Below, piece by piece: positions 8,371 through 13,882 of a stretch of DNA of 16,298 bases. The notes below the pieces were generated by a model that was not told the origin of the DNA, searched no databases, and worked only from the letters and a program-made list of their open reading frames with translations. Source of the stretch: an uncultured Saprospiraceae bacterium. Lineage in GTDB: Bacteria; Bacteroidota; Bacteroidia; Chitinophagales; Saprospiraceae. Both the position numbers and the translations under genes were made by a program. The stretch covers positions 1 to 16,298 of the forward strand of contig CALJKQ010000023.1 of assembly GCA_937973565.1 (NCBI GenBank), written 5' to 3'. The first letter of the stretch is position 1; each line of letters starts with the position of its first letter.

Positions 8371-8760
8371 TCATAGTTTTTTGGGTTCACCCAAAGCGGT
8401 GTTTTCCTCATCAGGTGAAGCACCTGTATTGGGTTTGGACACCCTGATGAATTCATCTACCAGAATCTCTGTAATTTGTTTTGATTGCCCATTGGCTTCA
8501 TAGCTTCGGTATTGAATGGATCCATGCAGCGCAATCGTATTCCCTTTATTAAGTTGGGCAACCATATTGTCAGCCGTCTTGCCCCACGCCACCAGATTGT
8601 GCCATTGTGTATTTTTTACCAATTCGCCTTTTTGGTTCTTGTAATATTCAGATGTGGCAAGTGTGGTTGTGGCCTTTTTCATTCCGGTTGAAAATGTACG
8701 CAACTCTACTTCCTTGCCAAGATTTCCCAATAAATGTACTGAATTTCTAATCGCTTTCAT
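8371..8760 (-). CDS. ssb: single-stranded DNA-binding protein, short form without the canonical C-terminal tip
   Basis: Binds single-stranded DNA during replication, repair and recombination. The 129-aa product is mostly one OB fold (residues 4-107). NSVHLLGNLGKEVELR is the typical opening, TQWHNLVAWGKTADN at 51-65 carries the conserved WHN and aromatic base-stacking positions, GNTIALHGSIQYRSY lies at 73-87 and ITEILVDEF at 96-104. The tail after residue 108 is short and moderately acidic but ends GEPKKL. It lacks the DDDIPF-type tip that recruits repair and replication partners in other SSBs. This suggests a paralogue rather than the main replicative SSB, which I would expect elsewhere in the genome. 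Its TGA stop directly abuts the TGA of the opposing gene. A one-mismatch -7 box (CACTTTTG, plus-strand 8771-8778) lies about 10 bases upstream of the ATG. Confidence 0.9.
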   Translation of the reverse strand: MKAIRNSVHLLGNLGKEVELRTFSTGMKKATTTLATSEYYKNQKGELVKNTQWHNLVAWGKTADNMVAQLNKGNTIALHGSIQYRSYEANGQSKQITEILVDEFIRVSKPNTGASPDEENTALGEPKKL

Positions 8761-8913
8761 GTTTTTGCCACAAAAGTGTAGTTAAAAATCGGGAAAGGCA
8801 TTTAATAATCGTTTAGCAACAGGATATTGCGTTTTCGTTTTGTTAACTATTGACTTACTGATATATAAACGACATAGAAAAGAGGGGGAGAGTCATGGTT
8901 TTACCTGCCTTCC
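8761..8913. other. 153-base intergenic region upstream of ssb
   Basis: No open reading frame of note. It is AT-rich and should hold the ssb promoter. The best -7 candidate is the minus-strand CACTTTTG at 8771-8778, one mismatch from TAnnTTTG and without a good -33 partner. A purine-rich run (GAGGGGGAGAG, 8882-8892) near the end of the preceding minus-strand gene could pair imperfectly with the pyrimidine-rich CCTTCCTC at 8909-8916. On the minus strand this is followed by TTTT, so it may be an imperfect terminator, but the stem has mismatches. Confidence 0.3.
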
Positions 8914-9519
8914 TCATTTGGCTGTTGAGCCATATTGCAGTCTCTCATAAAATGCGAAAGCCAATAAAAAGTGTTTTTCCTCTTCATTGCTAAAACGGAT
9001 ATCGTTGAACATTCGATCGGTAATGGCATTTCTCTCTCCAAAGTTTACACTGGCAAACCCTTGAGCACCTGCCTGAAGTATTCTGGTTTTTTTAGCTGTA
9101 TTGTCAACCCATTTTCCAGCTGCTTTTAAGTGCAGGTCGTAAAAAACTCCTTTTGAGTTCATTTTGCCAAAGGGAGCTTCGTTGACAAAAAGTTCGGTAT
9201 ATCCATCCGTTTTTACAAAAGCAAATTCCGCTTCATGCGTGTAAACTACTACTACCTGATCTCCCTTTTTATTGATTTTTTTCTCAAAATAAGCACCTAT
9301 AGTTTCATTAAATACGGTGGTAAAAAATACAGGTTTTACGCCATAGCCCTTTTTACCCTGATATCGGTAGGTGGATATGTTGGTAAGTTCGTCCTGCTCC
9401 AAAGGAATGAGATCCTTTCTTACTCCATTTGTTGTTTTCCTCAAATTGTTGATTTCCAGGTATAAACGCGATTTCTGGTTGCCCAGACTGGAAAGAAATT
9501 TTAAGAATTTACCAATCAT
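8914..9519 (-). CDS. hypothetical cytoplasmic protein, 201 aa
   Basis: I do not recognise this protein. It has no signal peptide or membrane helix and is mildly basic at the N-terminus (MIGKFLKFLSSLG, possibly an amphipathic helix). The middle, about residues 45-130, alternates hydrophobic and charged residues in short strands with glycine turns: RYQGKKGYGVKPVFFTTVF, GDQVVVVYTHEAEFAFVKTDG and TELFVNEAPFGKMNSKG. This implies an antiparallel beta sheet, loosely like tubby or LURP-one folds, though that comparison is weak. The C-terminal part (170-195) looks helical, with FSNEEEKHFLLAFAFYERL. The length, consistent codon use and an exact TAnnTTTG box 20 bases upstream support a real gene. It lies 78 bases downstream of the sigma factor gene on the same strand but probably has its own promoter. 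Confidence 0.72.
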   Translation of the reverse strand: MIGKFLKFLSSLGNQKSRLYLEINNLRKTTNGVRKDLIPLEQDELTNISTYRYQGKKGYGVKPVFFTTVFNETIGAYFEKKINKKGDQVVVVYTHEAEFAFVKTDGYTELFVNEAPFGKMNSKGVFYDLHLKAAGKWVDNTAKKTRILQAGAQGFASVNFGERNAITDRMFNDIRFSNEEEKHFLLAFAFYERLQYGSTAK

Positions 9520-9538
9520 ATTTCATCGTCTATGGCTA

Positions 9539-9546
9539 CAAAAATA
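9539..9546 (-). promoter_or_regulatory. Bacteroidota-type -7 box for the 201-aa hypothetical gene
   Basis: On the minus strand this reads TATTTTTG, an exact TAnnTTTG match, in the 78-base gap between the sigma factor gene and the hypothetical gene. The predicted start point, about 7 bases downstream, gives a leader of only about 12 bases before the ATG at 9519. No clear -33 TTTG is seen at 19-21 bases. Confidence 0.4.
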
Positions 9547-9597
9547 GGCATAGTTGCCGTTTTTAAGGATGTTTTGAGGATACAGGAAATCAACCTG

Positions 9598-10467
9598 TTA
9601 AAAACTTCTGCTCAAATGAGGGTTGTTGGCCAGTAAACTCTTTCTGAGTCGCCTTAATGCCCGATCTTTTATTTGCCTGACTCTTTCCCGTGTTAAGCCA
9701 TACATTTCTCCAACTTCTTCCAGATTCAAAGGTTTGCTCTGGTCTATACCAAAATAGGCAGATAATATCTGAATTTCACGAGGTGAAAGAGCCGCCATAC
9801 CATACTTAATTTCATCCCTTAAGGATTGTTCCATTAATTTGAGATCCGGACTTTCTTCATCACCATGGGTGAGCGTGTCTACCATCGAAATGGATCCTTC
9901 TTCATCACTCAATGGGGCATCAACAGAAAGGTGGTTACCTGCGCCTGAAAGCACTGTGGCAACGTCCTGGGGATTCATATTCAGCAATTCAGCCAATTCT
10001 TCGATAGTGGGCTCCCTTTCAAATTCCTGCACAAATGTAAGGAAGGCTTCATTGACCTTGGTATACATATTCATTTTGTGCAGTGGAATTCTGACCATTC
10101 TTGAATATTCTACGATGGCCTGAATAATGGATTGCCTGATCCACCAGACAGCGTAAGAGATAAACTTAAATCCCTTTGACTCATCAAACCTTTTTGCGGC
10201 TTTCATAAGGCCTACGTTGCCTTCATTGATGAGGTCACTAAGCGATAATCCATGATTTTGATACTGTTTGGCGACAGAAACGACAAACCTGAGGTTTGCC
10301 CTTGTAAGTGTGTCTAATGCATCGGTATCTCCTTCTCTGATGCGTTTGGCAAGAGAAGCCTCTTCTTCTGAGGTAAGTAACTCAATTTTTCCAATGTCCG
10401 AGAGATATTTGTCCAATGCAACACTTTCCCTGGAGGTGATCTTGTTGGTGATCTTTAATTGTCTCAT
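9598..10467 (-). CDS. RpoD/SigA-family RNA polymerase sigma factor, possibly a second (group 2) copy
   Basis: Directs RNA polymerase to promoters. The 289-aa product has the compact Bacteroidota sigma-70 layout without region 1.1: region 1.2 (about 14-46), region 2 (50-122) with ANLRFVVSVAKQYQ, DLINEGNVGLMKAAKRFD and FKFISYAVWWIRQSI, region 3 (about 130-205) and region 4 (220-278) with the helix-turn-helix NLEEVGEMYGLTRERVRQIK. It begins MRQLKITNKITSRES, close to the usual primary sigma. Just after region 2.4 it has VEYSRMVRIPLHKMNMYTKV, whereas from memory the phylum's primary sigma has AEQSRIVRLPLNRVGSLNKI. The tail NNPHLSRSF also differs. It may therefore be a paralogue with altered specificity, or a lineage variant of the primary factor, so I leave the symbol blank. 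A good -33/-7 promoter lies upstream. Confidence 0.92.
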   Translation of the reverse strand: MRQLKITNKITSRESVALDKYLSDIGKIELLTSEEEASLAKRIREGDTDALDTLTRANLRFVVSVAKQYQNHGLSLSDLINEGNVGLMKAAKRFDESKGFKFISYAVWWIRQSIIQAIVEYSRMVRIPLHKMNMYTKVNEAFLTFVQEFEREPTIEELAELLNMNPQDVATVLSGAGNHLSVDAPLSDEEGSISMVDTLTHGDEESPDLKLMEQSLRDEIKYGMAALSPREIQILSAYFGIDQSKPLNLEEVGEMYGLTRERVRQIKDRALRRLRKSLLANNPHLSRSF

Positions 10468-10497
10468 GTGGTATTAATGTTGTTTAATAGTTATAGA

Positions 10498-10529
10498 CAA
10501 ATAAATATACCAAAAAGTTTCTGAACAAA
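10498..10529 (-). promoter_or_regulatory. predicted -33/-7 promoter of the sigma factor gene
   Basis: On the minus strand a TTTG (-33 element, plus-strand 10526-10529) is followed after 20 bases by TTTATTTG (-7 element, plus-strand 10498-10505), one mismatch from TAnnTTTG. The spacing falls in the 19-21 base range known for Bacteroidota primary-sigma promoters. Transcription would start near 10490, giving a leader of about 23 bases before ATG 10467. This makes the sigma gene separable from the phr transcript that ends at 10548. Confidence 0.5.
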
Positions 10530-10547
10530 GCCTATAACCCCAATAAA

Positions 10548-11867
10548 CTATTTACTTAGCGCGCGTTTATAGGTAATTAGGCATCTTTCTCTTGCCAATT
10601 TATGATCAACAATGGGTTGAGGATAGCTGGCAGTTTTCCATTCAGGCACCCATTTTCGGATATACAATTCATCCGGATCAAATTTTTCGGCCTGAGCAGT
10701 AGGATTGAAAATTCTGAAATATGGGGCAGCATCGGTTCCACAACCCGCCGCCCATTGCCATCCGCCAACATTGCTCGCCTGCTCATAATCCAACAACATT
10801 TCAGCAAAATAGGCTTCTCCCCACCTCCAGTCTATCAAAAGGTGTTTGGTCAGAAAACTTGCTACCACCATTCTCACCCGATTGTGCATATAGCCGGTAG
10901 CTTTAATTTCCCTCATACCGGCATCAACCAGCGGATAACCCGTTTTACCTTGTTTCCACCGTTCAAACTCCTTTTCGTCGTTTCTCCACTCTATGTTGTC
11001 GTATTCCGGTCTGAAAGATCTTGTTGTAGTTTCCGGGAAATGAAAAAGAATCATGGCATAAAAATCTCTCCAGATCAGTTCATTGAGATAGGTTGCATTC
11101 AATTTTAATGCCTTTAATGCTTTATCGCGAATACTGATGGTGCCAAATCTAAAGTGAACCCCCAACTTACTGGTTCCCGGAATGGCAGGGTAGTCTCTGT
11201 TTTTGTCGTATTGGCTGATGACCGATGATGCCACAGATTTTGGTGGGAACGCGAGTCCGGATGAAACAAATCCTATTTGCTCCAATGTCGGTAGTTGGAA
11301 TGGCTTAGGGGTCTTACAAAAATTATCAATGTAATTTTGGGAAGGCCAAGACTGCAAAGCAGCCGGAATCTGCTCAGACATCAATAGCTGCAAATGGAAA
11401 AGCCATTTATTTTTATAGGGAGTAAACACGGTATAAGGCTTGCCATCATCTTTTACAATCTCACCTGCCTCGTAAATTAAATGATCTTTGTAACCCTTCA
11501 TTTCACTCCCTTTGGCTGATAGGATTTTCGCTACCTTTTGGTCGCGATCTCTTGGGTAAGGCTCAAGATCATGATTAAAAAAGACAGTTCGGATGATATA
11601 TTTTTTTGTTAGATCTTCCCAGATTTTTATGGGATCTCCCTTCAGCACCAATAAAGAACTGCCTGTTTTTTCAATTTCTTTGGCTAAATCTTCCAAAGCT
11701 TGATGAAGAAATTCCACACGGGCATCATCTTTTTTTAATGAATCCAGGATATTTTCGTCAAAGATAAAGACTGGTATAACCGGTAAATTGGATGACAATG
11801 CATGGTACAAACCGTGATTGTCTGCAATTCTCAGGTCTCTTCTGAACCAGAAAAAATTAACCTCCAT
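10548..11867 (-). CDS. phr: deoxyribodipyrimidine photolyase, cryptochrome/photolyase family class I (probable CPD photolyase)
   Basis: Uses blue light and reduced FAD to split cyclobutane pyrimidine dimers. The 439-aa product begins MEVNFFWFRRDLRIADNHGL, the typical antenna-binding Rossmann domain (about 1-130), followed by the helical FAD domain (about 215-435). Visible landmarks are ELIWRDFY at 263-270, EGKTGYP-like QGKTGYPLVDAGMR at 306-319, YMHNRVRM at 326-333 and NVGGWQWAAGCGTDAAPYF at 366-384. The electron-transfer tryptophan triad is intact at Trp294, Trp347 and Trp370, with the same spacing (53 and 23) as E. coli Trp306/359/382. Asn366 matches the residue facing flavin N5 in photolyases. 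These features favour a repair enzyme over a signalling cryptochrome. Its ATG lies 3 bases after the bshC stop, so the two are almost certainly cotranscribed. Confidence 0.95.
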   Translation of the reverse strand: MEVNFFWFRRDLRIADNHGLYHALSSNLPVIPVFIFDENILDSLKKDDARVEFLHQALEDLAKEIEKTGSSLLVLKGDPIKIWEDLTKKYIIRTVFFNHDLEPYPRDRDQKVAKILSAKGSEMKGYKDHLIYEAGEIVKDDGKPYTVFTPYKNKWLFHLQLLMSEQIPAALQSWPSQNYIDNFCKTPKPFQLPTLEQIGFVSSGLAFPPKSVASSVISQYDKNRDYPAIPGTSKLGVHFRFGTISIRDKALKALKLNATYLNELIWRDFYAMILFHFPETTTRSFRPEYDNIEWRNDEKEFERWKQGKTGYPLVDAGMREIKATGYMHNRVRMVVASFLTKHLLIDWRWGEAYFAEMLLDYEQASNVGGWQWAAGCGTDAAPYFRIFNPTAQAEKFDPDELYIRKWVPEWKTASYPQPIVDHKLARERCLITYKRALSK

Positions 11868-11870
11868 TTA

Positions 11871-13466
11871 TTAATTTTGAATAATGACGGTAAAGCCGTT
11901 TTGTAACGGGTCAGCTTCCTTTTTTATGGTTTCAAAAAAGGATGGACCCAGGGTTAAATAGTATTGCAAAAAATTATCGTGCCTCTCCTGTAAACCACCT
12001 CCCGGAAATAACTTGTTTTTCAGGTTTTTCAGTTGGTTGACTGCGGTTTCTTCATTTTTTTTAATGGCTCTTTTAATCCTTTGCTCAATATGTTCAACCG
12101 ATTTTACAATTTTTACGCGTTCCGCTTCTACAAAAGATTCCAGAGTTTTGTCTGCGCCTGCTGCTTTTGAGGCTATCAGTTGAAAAATCTGAGATATGCT
12201 TCCTGTCTCTTCTTCAAGCGATATATCGTAATTCAGTGTATGTTGTATGTATTTATTGATAAGGGCATCTTCATCCAGAAAAAGATCCTGCCAAACCATT
12301 TCGTTTTTTTGAAGGGTTTGCAATTGTGCTTTGCTGATCCAAAGCATCGAATCTCTTCTGACCAATATCGGATAAAATATACCGAAATGCTCAAATTGTG
12401 TTTTTCTCTCCAGCCAATAGGCCAATTCCCCACCTCCTCCGATATAAGCCAGATTGGGAAGTATATATTCTTCATACAGTGGGCGAATGACTACATTGGG
12501 GCTGAATTTATCAGGGTGTTCATCCAGTAGTTTTAATATTTCTTCCTGACTAAATCTCAGCTCTGTGTTGTTTACTTCATAATAATCACCGCTTTTTACG
12601 ATCCTTTCCCTGATTCCATCATCCATGTAGAAAAGATTGATTTCCCGGGCGTGCGCCTGTGAGTGGTAGCCCAATGCCTGCCAGCGTTCCTGGCTTTGTT
12701 TGATCAACTCTGCTGAAGGGTGTTCTGTGAGTTCTTTTTTCATTACTGGCTTAAAGCGGCCTTTTAACTGTACATCATCCATATTCAGCAGTAGTAACCC
12801 GTATTGACCAAAAAGTTGGTTGATGAGCTTAAACACGAATGAATTGTAATCCTGCACCTCATCCAATGATTTGTCAAGAATCTCTGAAAGTTCTGAACCA
12901 TAAGCACTTGAGCCAAATAAGGACTTTACTTCTGATATGACTTCTTTTAAACCCTCCGTATTCAATCGACCTACAGGGCCACCGGCTTCATGTTGCCATT
13001 CTATCTTATGCTGGAATAAGTGTAAATGATTGATTTCGGCAAAATCATGATCTTCACTTCCCGTAATGAATATTGGCACAAAATGGAAGGCGGGGAAGTT
13101 TGCTTTTAATTTTTCAGCCAGATTGATAGCGGAAAATATTTTATAAATGTAGTAAAGAGGGCCGGTTAAAAGAGAAGGCTGGTGCGCTGTAACAACCGTA
13201 AAAGTTTGTTCACTTACAATTGCTTTTATGTGATTCTCCTGCAATTCAGAAAGTACATAACCTTCATATTGTTTTTTGATGACACTCTGCAGCAATTCCC
13301 TGTCAACAGGAAATCGATTCCTTTCTGCAATGGCTTGAGCAAATCCTTCTAAGTTGGGTTGAAATCGGTAAAACTCACTGAAACTTTCCGGATGGTTTCT
13401 GTACTTAATGTCTCTTTTCGTAAATGGTCTTACTTCTTCAAAGTTGATTTTATGAATCTCCATCAT
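11871..13466 (-). CDS. bshC: bacillithiol biosynthesis cysteine-adding enzyme BshC
   Basis: Believed to catalyse the last step of bacillithiol synthesis, adding cysteine to glucosaminyl-malate; bacillithiol is the low-molecular-weight thiol of many Firmicutes and Bacteroidota. The 531-aa length matches the family. VVTAHQPSLLTGPLYYIYK at 91-109 and FVPIFITGSEDHDFAEINH at 129-147 are the characteristic Rossmann-like core motifs. FSPNVVIRPLYEEYILPNLAYIGG lies at 321-344, with GGGGELAYW at 343-351 where I recall GGPGELAYW in homologues. A coiled coil spans about 425-485, and FPGGGLQERHDN lies at 487-498. Two adjacent ATG codons start the gene (13466 or 13463) and either may be used. It is 56 bases after the small membrane protein gene and 3 bases before phr. 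The other pathway genes, bshA and bshB, are not in the window. Confidence 0.94.
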   Translation of the reverse strand: MMEIHKINFEEVRPFTKRDIKYRNHPESFSEFYRFQPNLEGFAQAIAERNRFPVDRELLQSVIKKQYEGYVLSELQENHIKAIVSEQTFTVVTAHQPSLLTGPLYYIYKIFSAINLAEKLKANFPAFHFVPIFITGSEDHDFAEINHLHLFQHKIEWQHEAGGPVGRLNTEGLKEVISEVKSLFGSSAYGSELSEILDKSLDEVQDYNSFVFKLINQLFGQYGLLLLNMDDVQLKGRFKPVMKKELTEHPSAELIKQSQERWQALGYHSQAHAREINLFYMDDGIRERIVKSGDYYEVNNTELRFSQEEILKLLDEHPDKFSPNVVIRPLYEEYILPNLAYIGGGGELAYWLERKTQFEHFGIFYPILVRRDSMLWISKAQLQTLQKNEMVWQDLFLDEDALINKYIQHTLNYDISLEEETGSISQIFQLIASKAAGADKTLESFVEAERVKIVKSVEHIEQRIKRAIKKNEETAVNQLKNLKNKLFPGGGLQERHDNFLQYYLTLGPSFFETIKKEADPLQNGFTVIIQN

Positions 13467-13503
13467 ATATTATAGGCAATCAAAGCCAAACACTGTGAAT
13501 AAA

Positions 13504-13527
13504 AATAAGTTCAGGTTTATGCTTATT
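13504..13527 (-). terminator. AT-rich hairpin after the small membrane protein gene
   Basis: On the minus strand AATAAG, overlapping the TAA stop of the small membrane protein gene, pairs with CTTATT after a 12-base loop and runs into TTTATTC. A six-pair AT-rich stem with a T-rich tail is only a weak intrinsic terminator. It could partly separate the penicillin-acylase pair from bshC-phr, or it may be chance in an AT-rich gap. Confidence 0.25.
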
Positions 13528-13882
13528 CTTTTCCCAAATACAAGGATGTAAGTTTGCCCGATGTAGCGGCCAATCCGGCAACTGTCCCAATAATCAGGCC
13601 TGTTAAAGTAAATACCAATGATGGTGATACATTACCTAAAATAGCCCCTACCAGGCTGGATGCTTTTTCTTCTGCAAGACCATCTCTGACCATGGCAATA
13701 CCTACCCATATGCTAGTAGCCAGGCCCGTGGAAATTGCTGCCGCTTTTAATCGGGAACCGTTATAAAAAAGACTTACTCCAAAAATACCTAGAGGAATGC
13801 TCCACCAGGGTAAAAAGAAGGTGCTTGCTAAAATAACGATGGTAATCAACAGGCTGTATAGTTTATCACTCATTTTAATCAT
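13523..13882 (-). CDS. small integral membrane protein, function unknown
   Basis: 119 aa, not recognised. Hydrophobic segments lie at about 9-26 (SLLITIVILASTFFLPWW), 29-40, 47-65 (AAAISTGLATSIWVGIAMV) and 88-106 (SLVFTLTGLIIGTVAGLAA), giving three or four membrane helices. A charged loop (RDGLAEEK, 66-73) separates the last two, and GNVSPSLVFTLTGLIIG has the small-residue pattern of packed helices. The ATG at 13882 overlaps the TGA of the upstream penicillin acylase gene as ATGA, so it is likely translated by re-initiation. A second ATG at 13873 (MSDKLYS) is an alternative start. Coupling suggests joint expression with the acylase, but no functional link is shown. Confidence 0.75.
   Translation of the reverse strand: MIKMSDKLYSLLITIVILASTFFLPWWSIPLGIFGVSLFYNGSRLKAAAISTGLATSIWVGIAMVRDGLAEEKASSLVGAILGNVSPSLVFTLTGLIIGTVAGLAATSGKLTSLYLGKE

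Noticed and set aside
8813..8831. GCAA/TTGC short inverted repeat with T-rich flank upstream of ssb
   Set aside because: The stem is only four pairs and no plus-strand gene ends nearby, so a terminator role is not supported.
10602..11108. 168-codon open frame on the plus strand antisense to phr
   Set aside because: It lies wholly inside a well-supported photolyase gene and its translation lacks any recognisable domain, so it is a codon-bias shadow.
10548..11867. Assignment as a cryptochrome photoreceptor without repair function
   Set aside because: The asparagine facing flavin N5, the full tryptophan triad and the CPD photolyase motifs fit a repair enzyme better.
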